Assembly: GCF_000344805.1 (NCBI RefSeq)
Contig: NC_020453.1
Span: 2,418,001-2,482,000, forward strand
Origin: Bradyrhizobium oligotrophicum S58
Lineage (GTDB): Bacteria > Pseudomonadota > Alphaproteobacteria > Rhizobiales > Xanthobacteraceae
Direction: 5' to 3'
DNA: 64,000 nt
The translations under genes and the position numbers were made by a program. Positions 45,394 through 54,622 of the stretch are shown here, in pieces. Numbering within the stretch: position 1 is the stretch's first letter; every line of letters starts with the position of its first letter. The notes beneath the pieces are model-generated. The model was not told the DNA's origin, did not search any database, and was given only the letters and a program-made list of their open reading frames with translations.

Positions 45394-46608
45394 CTAATCC
45401 GCCGTCATCGGCTCGCCGGACAAGGTCCAACTGGTCCCATCGAAAACGGCGATGCGCAGAGTCTTGAACGGCGTGTAGTCGCCGGGCTTGGTGCCGATGG
45501 TGATGCCCGGCAGCATCATCGGCAACCGTTCGCCGTGCAGGGATGTTGCCTGCCTGATCAGATTTTCCCGGGTCAACTGGTCGCCGCACGCTTTCAAGAC
45601 GGCACCTAGCGCGTTGACGTTCATGTAGGCGACGAGCACCGAGTAATCGTCGGGATTGACGGACGGCGCATACTTCTTCAGGAAATTCTTATAGGCCTTG
45701 ACCTCATCGTCGTCTGTCCAAGCCGGATCGCCCGGCTGCTTGAGAAATTGCGTGGTGACCAGACCGCGGGAGGCGTCGAGGCCGGCCGGCTTCAGCACGG
45801 TCTCGACTGAGGCTGTCGAGCCACCGATGATGTGCAGCGGATGCCAGTCCAGTTCATGCACCTTGCGGATCGACTGCGCTGCGGCCTTGGCCGACGACTG
45901 TTCGATCAGCGTGTCGACGCCGGCGGATTTCAACTGAACGACCTGGGAATCGATGGTTGGGTCGGAAACTTCGTAGGACACCTGGGTAACGATCAGAGAC
46001 GCCTTTGCGCCGAGTCCCGCGCGCAGACCCTTGAGATAGTCCCTCCCGAAATCGTCGTTCTGGTAGAGAACGCCGATCTTTGCCTCCGGCTTCGCTGTGA
46101 GGATGTATTTGGCCATGACGCGGCCTTCGGTCTCGAAGTCGGGATAGAGCGGAACGGTCCAGGGAAATTGATTGGGATCGTTGAAGCGGCGTCCTCCCGC
46201 CGTGATGAAGAGTTGCGGCACCTTCTTGGAATTGAGATATTTCTGGATGGCGACGTTCGGCGCGGTCCCTATCGTACCGACCTCGGCAAGGACGCCGATA
46301 TCCTCGATCAACTTTCGGGATTGCTCGACGGCTTTCGGCGCACTGTAGGCGTTGTCGAGTTGGGTGAAGCTGATCTTGCGTCCATTGATCCCGCCACGCT
46401 CATTGAGCATTTCGAAATAGCCGAGCACCGCCCGTCCGGCCCCTGCGCCAAACGCGGAGGCCGGGCCGCTGAGCGGCGTCGATTGACCGAGCTTGATCTC
46501 GGTGTCGCTGGCTCCCGGATCATAAGTCTTCTGGGCATGCGCGGCAGAGAGCGACAGGAGAGTGGCTGCGATTAGAGAGCACGATGTCAGGACCGATGCG
46601 CGGCTCAA
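45394..46608 (-). CDS. ABC substrate-binding protein (LivK-like)
   Basis: 404 aa from TTG 46608, supported by GGAGG seven bases upstream. A signal peptide (VLTSCSLIAATLLSLSAAHA) precedes QKTYDPGASDTEIKLGQSTP. The mature domain has LSGPASAFGAGAGRAVLGYF and INGRKISFTQLDNAYSAPKA, near-identical in layout to the protein at 15,402. It is the second gene of an operon with the upstream acyl-CoA dehydrogenase (37-base gap). No transporter membrane subunits are in the window. Confidence 0.92.
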   Translation of the reverse strand: MSRASVLTSCSLIAATLLSLSAAHAQKTYDPGASDTEIKLGQSTPLSGPASAFGAGAGRAVLGYFEMLNERGGINGRKISFTQLDNAYSAPKAVEQSRKLIEDIGVLAEVGTIGTAPNVAIQKYLNSKKVPQLFITAGGRRFNDPNQFPWTVPLYPDFETEGRVMAKYILTAKPEAKIGVLYQNDDFGRDYLKGLRAGLGAKASLIVTQVSYEVSDPTIDSQVVQLKSAGVDTLIEQSSAKAAAQSIRKVHELDWHPLHIIGGSTASVETVLKPAGLDASRGLVTTQFLKQPGDPAWTDDDEVKAYKNFLKKYAPSVNPDDYSVLVAYMNVNALGAVLKACGDQLTRENLIRQATSLHGERLPMMLPGITIGTKPGDYTPFKTLRIAVFDGTSWTLSGEPMTAD

Positions 46609-46645
46609 GGGTGTTCCTCCAGGTCTGCGTTTCTTGATTTGGCGG

Positions 46646-47785
46646 CTATCGAAGCAGTTCGCGCGCGATCACGAGGCGCTGGATCTGGTTCGTTCCCTCG
46701 AAGATCTGGGTCAGCTTGGCATCACGCATCATCCGCTCGACCGGATAATCCATGGTGTAGCCATAGCCGCCGAAGACCTGCACCGCGTCGGTCGTCACCT
46801 TCATTGCCATGTCGCTGCTGAAGCACTTGGCCATGCTCGCGAGCAGGTTGAGGCGTTTCCAGTCGCCGGCGTCTCCGGCGCGGGCGCATTCGTAGACGAG
46901 CGCACGTGCTGCCTCGATCTGCATGGCCATGTCGGCCAGGATGAACTGGACGCCTTGAAATTCCGAGATGCTCTTCTTGAACTGCTTTCGTTCCTTGGCG
47001 TAGGCGAGGCTCGCTTCGAACGCGCCTTGCGCGAGGCCGACGCATTGGGCGCCGATCGTCGGCCGATTGAGGTCGAGCGCGCGCATCGAGGCTTTGAAGC
47101 CCTTGCCTTCCTCGCCGACGAGGTTTTCGGCAGGTACGCGGACGTTGTCCAGGAAGATCGGCGTATTTGGCGCCCCGCGGAAACCCATCTTGCGCTCATG
47201 GCGACCGAAGCTGATGCCGGGCATCTTCTTCGGCTCGAGAATGAATGCGCTGATGCCGTCCGAGCCGGGGCTGTCGCTGGTGCGCGCCATCAGAACGATG
47301 TAGTCGGCGGCAACGCCGTAGCTGCACCACTGTTTCCTGCCGTTGATGACGTAGCTGTCGCCGTCCTTGCGCGCCCGCGTATTGAGGGCCGAGACATCCG
47401 ATCCCGCCTGAGGCTCGGAAATGGCGATAGCCGTGACGATGCCGCCCTCGGCAATGATCGGCAGAAATCGCTTGCGCTGCTCTTCCGAGCCGAAGTGCAG
47501 CAGCGGCATGATGAACATGGTGTTGAGGCCGGCAATCGACGCGCAGGCCGGCGAGACCTTCGAGATCTCCTCACGTGCGATGCACATCATGGTGAGATTG
47601 CCGTTGGGACCGCCATACTGCTCGGGCACCCAGAGTTGCATCAGCCCCATCTCTCCGAAAATCTTGACGATCTCCTCGGGGAAGCGATCCGTCGCGTCGA
47701 TCTCGGCCGCAATAGGGGCCACGTGTTTCGCGACGACTTTCTGAACGCTGTCGCGAAAGGCGACCTGCTCCTCGGTGAAGGTCAT
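46646..47785 (-). CDS. Acyl-CoA dehydrogenase (short/medium-chain type)
   Basis: 379 aa from ATG 47785. The classical homotetrameric features are complete: [79 protein letters not shown] and the C-terminal [20 protein letters not shown] with the catalytic Glu in FEGT. The FAD enzyme makes trans-2-enoyl-CoA and passes electrons to ETF. An operator lies 40 bases upstream. Confidence 0.95.
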   Translation of the reverse strand: MTFTEEQVAFRDSVQKVVAKHVAPIAAEIDATDRFPEEIVKIFGEMGLMQLWVPEQYGGPNGNLTMMCIAREEISKVSPACASIAGLNTMFIMPLLHFGSEEQRKRFLPIIAEGGIVTAIAISEPQAGSDVSALNTRARKDGDSYVINGRKQWCSYGVAADYIVLMARTSDSPGSDGISAFILEPKKMPGISFGRHERKMGFRGAPNTPIFLDNVRVPAENLVGEEGKGFKASMRALDLNRPTIGAQCVGLAQGAFEASLAYAKERKQFKKSISEFQGVQFILADMAMQIEAARALVYECARAGDAGDWKRLNLLASMAKCFSSDMAMKVTTDAVQVFGGYGYTMDYPVERMMRDAKLTQIFEGTNQIQRLVIARELLR

Positions 47786-47824
47786 GATGGCGGCGTTCTC
47801 CTGACGCAAGATTGTATAGGTCAA

Positions 47825-47835
47825 TGGTTGGACCA
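47825..47835. promoter_or_regulatory. Candidate GntR operator (TGGTTGGACCA)
   Basis: Within CAATGGTTGGACCAATATA, 40 bases before the acyl-CoA dehydrogenase start; the flanking AAT repeats those at 24,017 and 31,637. Confidence 0.6.
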
Positions 47836-47839
47836 ATAT

Positions 47840-48213
47840 AGCGGTGACCTGCCGTACTGGCAAGTCGGTCGGGCGCCGAAAGGCTTTCCCGCGTCTGCCT
47901 CCGGCCATCGTCCGGTCGCGCTCGCCAGGCGAGGCGAGAGATCGGCCCTGGGAGGTGGCCGCGTGGTCTTGGACAACGCGTATACATTTCTCGCGCTTGG
48001 GCCGATCGCCAACCCTGGCCGGTGCGCAGGGTGCCGATTGGCGGCGAGATGCTTATGCCGGCGGCTGCCGAGGGGAGGTTCTGTCGCGGCCGGTCGAAAC
48101 ATCGCCGGACGCGATCGCCGAGCCCGCCAAGGCGAGTGTAGTCGGCGAGCGTGGTCGGCGGGCGTGTTCGACGGGCGGCACAACGCGGCGACGGCATCGC
48201 CGCGGCCACCGGT
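47840..48213. other. Intergenic stretch without a recognisable gene
   Basis: Between the acyl-CoA dehydrogenase promoter and the end of the MarR gene. No frame reads like a known protein; GC-rich shadow frames only. An ACGCGTATACATTT near 47,975 faintly recalls the MarR-side palindrome at 48,827. Confidence 0.5.
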
Positions 48214-48708
48214 TCACTCGTCCGGCGTGCCGGCGACGGAAGAGGCCTTTGCGATTGCCAGCAGGCACTTCAGGAAATGAGCCCGATCTTCCTTGCGCAG
48301 AGGCGCCAGCATCAGGTTCTGCAGCTCGGCCGCCGCCGGGACGACCGCGAGCAAAGCGTCCTCACCCTTGGCGGTAATCTGGATCTGAATGGAACGGCGA
48401 TCTTCCGGATTGCTCTTCTTTGAGACCAGCCGCCGCCCGGCCATGCGCTTGAGCATCTCGCTGAGAGTATTCCGGTCGCAACTGATGCGGTCGGCGAGAA
48501 CGGACGCCGTCATGGGACCCTGCTGGTAGAGCGCCATCAGCACGCCGAACTGCCGCGGCGTGATGTCGCTCTGTCGCGTCAGGCTCTGGTATAGACCATC
48601 ATACCGGGCCTCGAGCAGCCGCAACAGGAAGCCGATGCCGCCTTCCAGTTGCCAGGTGCGTGCAAGCTCTCCTGCCGAAGCCTTTTCCGTACGTTTGCTT
48701 GCGGTCAT
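48214..48708 (-). CDS. MarR family transcriptional regulator
   Basis: 164 aa. The winged helix is ITPRQFGVLMALYQQGPMTA, SVLADRISCDRNTLSEMLKR and a wing with KKSNPEDRRSIQIQITAKG, the MarR signature. MarR proteins are dimeric repressors released by phenolic or CoA ligands. It diverges from the small-protein, Rieske and reductase genes; the 145-base spacer holds a perfect palindrome that may be its operator. Confidence 0.93.
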   Translation of the reverse strand: MTASKRTEKASAGELARTWQLEGGIGFLLRLLEARYDGLYQSLTRQSDITPRQFGVLMALYQQGPMTASVLADRISCDRNTLSEMLKRMAGRRLVSKKSNPEDRRSIQIQITAKGEDALLAVVPAAAELQNLMLAPLRKEDRAHFLKCLLAIAKASSVAGTPDE

Positions 48709-48826
48709 CCGGTCTCAATCTCGCTTTGGCGTCCGCGGTTAACAGCTTGTTCCGTCGAGCTCAACCCTGCCGCAATGCAGCGCAACCCTGGAAGCTTGAA
48801 CCATTGCAGACAGAGCGGAATAATAG

Positions 48827-48838
48827 TACGTATACGTA
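48827..48838. promoter_or_regulatory. Candidate MarR operator (TACGTATACGTA)
   Basis: A perfect 12-base palindrome in the spacer between the MarR gene and the Rieske cluster, 16 bases before the GTG of the small gene. MarR dimers typically bind such inverted repeats. Confidence 0.5.
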
Positions 48839-48853
48839 TCAAGTGGAGAGCTC

Positions 48854-49189
48854 GTGGCGGCAATCAGGGAGGTCACCTTGCATCTGCGCGAATTGCTGGC
48901 GATTCCTTATCTGCTCGAAGCGGAAGCCGTGGAGAGGGAGCCTGGAGAATGGCTGATCCGCCTCACTTACCCTGAACTGCAGGGCTGCGCGGCGGAAGGC
49001 GCGGTGGTCGAGCATGCGCTCCGGGATCTCGAACGCCGACGGATCGACATCATCGTCGGCCTGGTCGAGCAGGGCCGGCTGCCTCCGATACCCCGCCAAC
49101 CCCTCGCAACATCCGATCCAGTCTGGACAGTACGCGATCTCGGCCTGTCGGAGCGCGTCACTGCACGGCTCACCACGTCAAACCCATGA
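48854..49189 (+). CDS. Small uncharacterised protein, HicB-like beta region
   Basis: 111 aa from GTG 48854 with GGAG about ten bases upstream. The middle (EWLIRLTYPELQGCAAEGAV, then VEHALRDLERRRIDIIVGLV) recalls the partial RNase-H fold of HicB-like proteins, where a substrate-like beta sheet is followed by an amphipathic helix. No HicA toxin is adjacent and the C-terminus has no clear DNA-binding motif. It is first in the Rieske transcript; its role is unknown. Confidence 0.6.
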   Translation: MAAIREVTLHLRELLAIPYLLEAEAVEREPGEWLIRLTYPELQGCAAEGAVVEHALRDLERRRIDIIVGLVEQGRLPPIPRQPLATSDPVWTVRDLGLSERVTARLTTSNP

Positions 49190-49227
49190 CCGCGACCTGA
49201 TGCCACCGATTCGAATGGAGACCTGTC

Positions 49228-50547
49228 ATGCTCTCACATGAAGATAATGAGCGGCTGGTGAGAGTGGGGAAGGGCACGCCGCTTGGCGAACTCTTCCGTC
49301 TCTACTGGATTCCATGTTTGCCTTCGGCCGATCTGACCCAGGACGGACCGCCGCGGCGGATCCGGTTGCTCGGCGAGGATCTGGTCGCTTTCAGGAATTC
49401 CGAGGGGCGCGTGGGCCTCGTCGACCAGGCTTGCCCACACCGGGGCGCTCCCCTGATCTTCGGCCGCAACGAGGACTGCGGGTTGCGTTGCGTCTATCAC
49501 GGTTGGAAGTTCGATGTGACGGGGGCCGTCACGGATATGCCGGCAGAGCCGTTGCGCAGCCGTCTCAAGGAGCGGGTGCGCATCAAGGTGTACCAGTGCC
49601 GCGAGCGCAACGGCATGATCTGGACGTATATGGGCCCAGACCAGGCCGATCCTCCGCCGCTTCCGAACGTCGAATGGAACCTCGTGCCGCAGGAGCAGGT
49701 GCATGTCAGCCTGCGCGTCCAGGAATGCAACTGGCTGCAGGCGGTGGAGGGCGAGATCGATTCGGCGCACGCGCCGCTGCTCCACGGCCGCCTGGACGCC
49801 CAGGGCACAACGAGCGCGTGGATCCAGAAACGGGACCTTCGCCCGACATTCGAATGCATCAAGCGGGATTTCGGGATGAGCATCGCTGCGCGGCGCAACT
49901 ACGACGCCGACACGCTCTATTGGCGCGTGAACCAGTTCATGCTGCCGTTCTACACGCTGGTCCCGCCGCTGTCTCCGTTTCCGGATCTCAGCGGGCACGC
50001 CTGGGTGCCGATCGACGACGAGACCACGCTCTGCATCATGTTCTCATACCATCCTTCCGAGCCGCTCCACCCCAAGACACGGCAGATCTTCGCGGAAGGG
50101 CACAATGGCCGCGAAAGCGGACACGCCAGTCGCAACGCGCTCGTTCAGCATCCCGTGACCGTCCCCTATGCCGGCTACTGGACCAAGTACAATCCGCAGA
50201 ACGGCTTCCAATTCGACTACGAGTCCCAGCGCACGACCTGGTTCTCGGGCTTGCCTGGGCTGTGGGTGCAGGACGGTGCCTGCCAGAGCGGCGTCTCGCC
50301 GATCTTCGACCGAACGAGCGAAAATCTCTGCGCGAGCGATACCGGCATCGCGATGACGCGCCGCTACATCCTCGAGGCACTGGGCGCCTATCGCGATCAT
50401 GGCACCAGGCCAAAGGGCGTGGCTGACCCCGACGTGTTCATGGTGCGAGCCGTGTCCTTGCGGCTTCCTCGGGAGCAGTCCTGGGCCGACGTCGGCGCGC
50501 CGTTCATGCAGGCCAGGCTCGGCGCCGATTTCGGATACGAGATATGA
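49228..50547 (+). CDS. Rieske non-heme iron oxygenase, phthalate-4,5-dioxygenase type
   Basis: 439 aa. Rieske ligands are Cys69 and His71 in QACPHRGAPL, and Cys88 and His91 in LRCVYHGWKFD. The mononuclear iron site is in NWLQAVEGEIDSAHAPLLHG. Length and motifs fit the class IA family of phthalate, vanillate (VanA) and related oxygenases, which need a separate reductase. It would hydroxylate or demethylate an aromatic or cyclic acid. The reductase gene follows 36 bases later. Confidence 0.94.
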   Translation: MLSHEDNERLVRVGKGTPLGELFRLYWIPCLPSADLTQDGPPRRIRLLGEDLVAFRNSEGRVGLVDQACPHRGAPLIFGRNEDCGLRCVYHGWKFDVTGAVTDMPAEPLRSRLKERVRIKVYQCRERNGMIWTYMGPDQADPPPLPNVEWNLVPQEQVHVSLRVQECNWLQAVEGEIDSAHAPLLHGRLDAQGTTSAWIQKRDLRPTFECIKRDFGMSIAARRNYDADTLYWRVNQFMLPFYTLVPPLSPFPDLSGHAWVPIDDETTLCIMFSYHPSEPLHPKTRQIFAEGHNGRESGHASRNALVQHPVTVPYAGYWTKYNPQNGFQFDYESQRTTWFSGLPGLWVQDGACQSGVSPIFDRTSENLCASDTGIAMTRRYILEALGAYRDHGTRPKGVADPDVFMVRAVSLRLPREQSWADVGAPFMQARLGADFGYEI

Positions 50548-50583
50548 GTCGGAGGTCGCCTCAACGCGCAGAGGATGTGCGCC

Positions 50584-51546
50584 ATGGCTGAGCGTGTCAT
50601 CTCGGTTCGCGTCAAGCGGATGACCGACGAGGCCGAACGCATCAAGTCCTACGAGTTGGTGCCGCTGGACGGAGGCGGGCTCGATCCGTTTACGGCCGGC
50701 AGTCACATCGATCTGCACCTGCCGAACAAAATGATCCGGAGCTATTCGCTGTTGAACGATCAGCGCGAGCGGCATCGCTACGTGGTCGCGGTCAACAAGG
50801 ACGCCGCGAGCAGGGGCGGGTCGAGCTTCCTCCACGATCATGTCAGGGTCGGAGACACTTTGACGGTTTCGGCTCCCAAGAACAATTTTCCGCTCTACGA
50901 AGATGCGGAGTTATCGGTCCTGATCGCCGGGGGCATCGGCATCACGCCGTTACTGTCGATGATCCGCCGGCTCGAATTTCTGGGACGCCGCTGGGACCTG
51001 TTCTATGCCGCGAAGGCGCGTGCTGCCGCGGCGTTTCTCGATGAAATCGGAAGCTTGCGACCCAACGTCCATCTCAATCTGCAAGTCGACGTCGACGACG
51101 AGCGGTCGGGACGGATGTTCGACGTGGCGTCGATCGTCAAACAAGCGCCCGCGCAAGCTCATCTGTACTGCTGTGGCCCCGCGCCGATGCTGAAGGCGTT
51201 CGAGGCCGCCGCTGCCGACCGTCCCCAAAATAGCGTCCACGTCGAGTATTTCCAGGCCAGGGAGACCCCGGTGCTCGAGGGTGGCTTCGAGGTCAGACTG
51301 GCCAGGAGCAATCGCACCATCGCAGTGGAAGCGGGTAAAACCATTCTGGATTCGCTCCTCGAGGCCGGCCTCACACCCAACTACGCCTGCAGCCAGGGCG
51401 TCTGCGGCACCTGCGAGACGCGTGTGCTGGAAGGAACACCGGACCATCGCGACCAATATCTGAGCGAGGAAGAGCAGGCCTCCAACAAGACGATCATGAT
51501 CTGCTGCTCAGGCTCTAGGACACGCACGCTCGTTCTGGACCTCTAG
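50584..51546 (+). CDS. Phthalate dioxygenase reductase-type protein (FMN, NAD, 2Fe-2S)
   Basis: 320 aa from ATG 50584, placed nine bases after AGAGG; ATG 50575 directly abuts it. Domains in order: FMN-binding beta barrel with MIRSYSLLNDQ, NAD site VLIAGGIGITPLLSMIRRLE, then a C-terminal plant-type ferredoxin with CSQGVCGTCETRVLEG and a fourth Cys in MICCSG. The layout matches VanB/PDR, the electron donor of the preceding Rieske oxygenase. It might also serve the island P450s, but nothing in the sequence shows that. Confidence 0.94.
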   Translation: MAERVISVRVKRMTDEAERIKSYELVPLDGGGLDPFTAGSHIDLHLPNKMIRSYSLLNDQRERHRYVVAVNKDAASRGGSSFLHDHVRVGDTLTVSAPKNNFPLYEDAELSVLIAGGIGITPLLSMIRRLEFLGRRWDLFYAAKARAAAAFLDEIGSLRPNVHLNLQVDVDDERSGRMFDVASIVKQAPAQAHLYCCGPAPMLKAFEAAAADRPQNSVHVEYFQARETPVLEGGFEVRLARSNRTIAVEAGKTILDSLLEAGLTPNYACSQGVCGTCETRVLEGTPDHRDQYLSEEEQASNKTIMICCSGSRTRTLVLDL

Positions 51547-51650
51547 CCGCACTCGCAGTTGGAATTCTTCCCGTAAGCTATTGATCTGCAATGGCCGGAA
51601 ACTGGCGCAGTTGGAAAAAATCTCTTGAGAAATCAATCGCGATAGCGTGT

Positions 51651-51695
51651 CTCTTAATCAGCGGGTCCTAGGTTCGAGCCCTAGTGCGCCCACCA
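51651..51695 (+). other. tRNA-Lys(CTT) 3' fragment, attachment site of an integrated island
   Basis: The 3' part of a tRNA gene: anticodon loop CTCTTAA with anticodon CTT, stem TCAGC, T-arm CTAGG-TTCGAGC-CCTAG, then TGCGCCC, discriminator A and CCA at 51693-51695. No matching acceptor or D-arm lies upstream; the preceding bases are unrelated. Integrases that use tRNA genes leave such a displaced 3' piece at the far end of an island and keep an intact tRNA at the other end. The orientation puts the intact gene to the left, and I do not see it in this window. Confidence 0.8.
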
Positions 51696-52378
51696 AGCCT
51701 TTCAAGGACTTGCCCAAATAGGACGCGGAACGGTACGCCCGGTTTTCAAGAACCTGTTCGCTGTCCGTGCGCTCCGTCGCCGATGCAGGTAGGTTGTCTT
51801 GCGGCGATGAGAAGTTGCGCGCAGCTTTGTCCTGCACATTCGCCGCAAACCAGAGTCGAACATCCCGGATCGGACCGCATCCGCTGCTCGCTCTCACGTC
51901 CGACTGTACATGCAGCTCAACTTTTGGATGGCAGACTCCGCGGGTTCAAGACGGCCGCCAAGGTCATGCGCGTCGAGGATCTCCTGTACCCGTCCTCAGT
52001 GAATGGCCTGGCATGGCGGCGATTTCGGGGAGGGAGCAGCCTGATGGCGCCAGGCGCGTCACGGCAGTCCGTGTAGGTCATGGAAGTGCAGATCCTTCGA
52101 TGTTCTCTTGATGGTCCTGTCCGGGGGCAGGGCACGCGGTCCTCGGACACAGAACTGCGGAGCCTTGTTGACGCATCGGGGACCGCAGCAGCGTACGATG
52201 ACGGGGGGGCCTGCTGGCGATCGTCGTGGCGGCTGCGGCCGTCACGGTGGGCGCAAAATCTGGTGGTCTGGTCCGACCGTCCGAGTAAGATACCCCGTGG
52301 GGAAACGCCGAAGGCTCAGTGCAAGCTGGGCTAGCTGAGTGCGTCCAACGAGCAAATCCACGGAAGAGGGAGCTTGCA
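51696..52378. other. Stretch without a recognisable gene, right of the attachment site
   Basis: About 680 bases outside the island edge. Several short frames exist but none reads like a known protein, and no RNA gene is evident. A ribosome site for the following gene lies at its end. Confidence 0.5.
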
Positions 52379-53434
52379 ATGAGGATGATCAAGGGACCGG
52401 GAATCTTCCTGGCCCAGTTCGCTGCGGATGCGGCGCCGTTCAACTCTTTCGATTCGATCTGCGGATGGGCGGCCTCGCTCGGTTACGAGGGAGTCCAGAT
52501 CCCGACCTGGGATGGCAGGCTGTTCGATCTTCACAAGGCCTCGGAGTCGCAGGACTACGCCGACGAGATCAAGGGGATCGCGGCGCGCCATGGACTGGCG
52601 ATCACCGAGCTCTCGACCCATCTGCAGGGCCAGCTCGTGGCCGTTCACCCGGCCTATGATGCGGCGTTCGATGGTTTCGCCGCGCCGGAGGTGCGCGGCA
52701 ATCCGACGGCGCGCACGAGATGGGCCGTCGACCAGGTCAAGCGCGCGATCGTGGCGTCGCGGCGCCTCGGGCTCACGGCACACGCGACCTTCTCCGGCGC
52801 GCTGGCCTGGCCCTACATCTATCCGTGGCCGCAGCGTCCGCCTGGCCTGATCGAGGCCGCGTTCGACGAACTCGCAAGACGCTGGCAGCCGATCCTCGAT
52901 CATGCCGATGAGCACGGGGTCGATCTCGCCTACGAGATCCATCCGGGCGAGGATCTGCACGACGGCGTCTCCTACGAGATGTTCCTGCAGCGGGTGAACA
53001 ACCACAGGCGCGCCAATCTGCTCTACGATCCCTCGCACTTCGTCCTGCAGCAGCTCGATTACCTCGACTATATCGACATCTATCACGAGCGTATCAAGGC
53101 CTTCCATGTCAAGGACGCCGAGTTCAATCCGACCGGGCGCCAGGGCGTCTATGGCGGGTTTCAGAGCTGGGTCGATCGCGCCGGCCGCTTCCGCTCGCTC
53201 GGCGACGGCCAGGTCGATTTCGGTGCGATCTTCTCGAAGCTGACGCAGTATGACTACGCGAGCTGGGCGGTGCTCGAATGGGAGTGTGCGTTGAAGCATC
53301 CCGAACAGGGTGCGCAGGAAGGGGCAGGGTTCATCAAGAGCCATATCATTCGCGTCACCGAGAAGGCCTTCGACGATTTCGCGGGCTCGGGCGCGGACGA
53401 CGCGGCCAACCGTAAGATGCTTGGCCTGTCCTGA
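52379..53434 (+). CDS. Sugar phosphate isomerase/epimerase (xylose isomerase-like TIM barrel)
   Basis: 351 aa from ATG 52379, with GAGGGAG upstream. Features of the AP-endonuclease-2 barrel: WAASLGYEGVQIPTWDGRLF, AITELSTHLQGQLVAVHPAY, DLAYEIHPGEDLHDG with metal-binding Glu and His, LLYDPSHFVLQQLDYLD and HVKDAEFN. These enzymes isomerise or epimerise sugars or inositol derivatives with a divalent metal. The dehydrogenase gene follows 12 bases later, a pairing common in inositol and rare-sugar operons. Confidence 0.9.
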   Translation: MRMIKGPGIFLAQFAADAAPFNSFDSICGWAASLGYEGVQIPTWDGRLFDLHKASESQDYADEIKGIAARHGLAITELSTHLQGQLVAVHPAYDAAFDGFAAPEVRGNPTARTRWAVDQVKRAIVASRRLGLTAHATFSGALAWPYIYPWPQRPPGLIEAAFDELARRWQPILDHADEHGVDLAYEIHPGEDLHDGVSYEMFLQRVNNHRRANLLYDPSHFVLQQLDYLDYIDIYHERIKAFHVKDAEFNPTGRQGVYGGFQSWVDRAGRFRSLGDGQVDFGAIFSKLTQYDYASWAVLEWECALKHPEQGAQEGAGFIKSHIIRVTEKAFDDFAGSGADDAANRKMLGLS

Positions 53435-53446
53435 GCGGAGAACACA

Positions 53447-54622
53447 ATGGCGATCGAGGCAAGCAATGAAGCCGGTCGACATGATCGTATCCGGCTCGGA
53501 ATGGTCGGCGGCGGACAGGGCGCCTTCATCGGCGCGGTCCACCGCATCGCCGCACGCATCGATGACCAGTTCGAACTGGTGGCCGGTGCGCTGGCCTCCG
53601 ATCCGATCCGGGCCAAGGCGTCGGCGAAAGAGCTCGGGCTTGTCGACGATCGCGCCTATGGCTCCTACGAAGAGATGGCGAAGGCCGAAGCTGCGCGGGC
53701 AGACGGCATCGAGGCGGTCGCGATCGTCACGCCAAACCACATGCACGCGCCGGTCGCGAAGGCTTTCCTCCAGGCGGGCATCCACGTCATCTGCGACAAG
53801 CCGCTGACGACCACCGTGGCCGAAGCCGAAGAGCTGGTAGCGTTGGTGAGAACGACGGGCCGGGTATTCGTGGTGACGCACAACTACACGGGCTATCCCA
53901 TGATACGACAGGCCAGGGCCATGGTCGCGAATGGCGAGCTCGGCGAGATCCGGCTGGTGCAGGCTGAATATCTTCAGGACTGGCTGACCGAGCGGCTGGA
54001 GGCAAGCGGCCAGAAGCAGGCGGCGTGGCGCACCGATCCGGCCCGCTCCGGCGCCGGCGGCTGCATCGGCGACATCGGCACGCATGCCTACAATCTGGCC
54101 TGCTTCGTCAGCGGGCTCGCGCTCGACGAACTGCTCGCCGAGCTCTCGACCTTCGTCGAGGGACGGCGCCTCGATGACGATGTCCAGATCCTGCTCAGAT
54201 GGAAGGGCGGCGCCAAGGGCATGCTGTGGGCGAGCCAGGTCGCAGTCGGCAATGAGAATGCTCTGACGCTGCGGGTCTACGGCAGCAAGGGCGGACTCGA
54301 ATGGGCTCAGGAGAATCCGAACCAGCTCTGGTTCACGCCGCATGGCCGGCCTAAGCAGCTCCTGACCCGCGGCGGCGCCGGCGCCATCGGCGACGCCGCC
54401 CGTGTCACGCGCATCCCCTCCGGCCACCCCGAGGGCTATCTCGAAGGCTTCGCGACGATCTATGCCGAGGCCGCGCGTGCCATCCACGCGGCGAGAGCCG
54501 GCAGGAAGCCAGATCCTGACATCCTGTTCCCAAGCGTCGAGGACGGTCTCGCTGGGGTCAAGTTCATCGATGCCGCGGTGAAGTCCTCGGCCGGCAAAGG
54601 CGTGTGGGTTCGCATCGGGTGA
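53447..54622 (+). CDS. Gfo/Idh/MocA family oxidoreductase
   Basis: 391 aa, ATG 53447 after GCGGAG. Rossmann motif [20 protein letters not shown], the catalytic-Lys loop [20 protein letters not shown] (usually EKP, here DKP) and [20 protein letters not shown] with the conserved Asp and His. It oxidises or reduces a sugar, cyclitol or related polyol with NAD(P). It pairs with the preceding barrel enzyme. Substrate unknown. Confidence 0.92.
   Translation: MAIEASNEAGRHDRIRLGMVGGGQGAFIGAVHRIAARIDDQFELVAGALASDPIRAKASAKELGLVDDRAYGSYEEMAKAEAARADGIEAVAIVTPNHMHAPVAKAFLQAGIHVICDKPLTTTVAEAEELVALVRTTGRVFVVTHNYTGYPMIRQARAMVANGELGEIRLVQAEYLQDWLTERLEASGQKQAAWRTDPARSGAGGCIGDIGTHAYNLACFVSGLALDELLAELSTFVEGRRLDDDVQILLRWKGGAKGMLWASQVAVGNENALTLRVYGSKGGLEWAQENPNQLWFTPHGRPKQLLTRGGAGAIGDAARVTRIPSGHPEGYLEGFATIYAEAARAIHAARAGRKPDPDILFPSVEDGLAGVKFIDAAVKSSAGKGVWVRIG

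Noticed and set aside
46562..48280. Plus-strand open frame of 572 aa opposite the acyl-CoA dehydrogenase and MarR genes
   Set aside because: Antisense shadow; composition is that of reverse-complemented coding sequence.
51658..51897. Minus-strand small frame ending GLEPRTR
   Set aside because: This ending is the antisense translation of a tRNA T-arm and acceptor stem, a common false gene call at tRNA 3' ends.
52331..54487. Minus-strand open frame of 718 aa opposite the sugar isomerase and Gfo/Idh/MocA genes
   Set aside because: Antisense to two genes with intact motifs; no domain seen.
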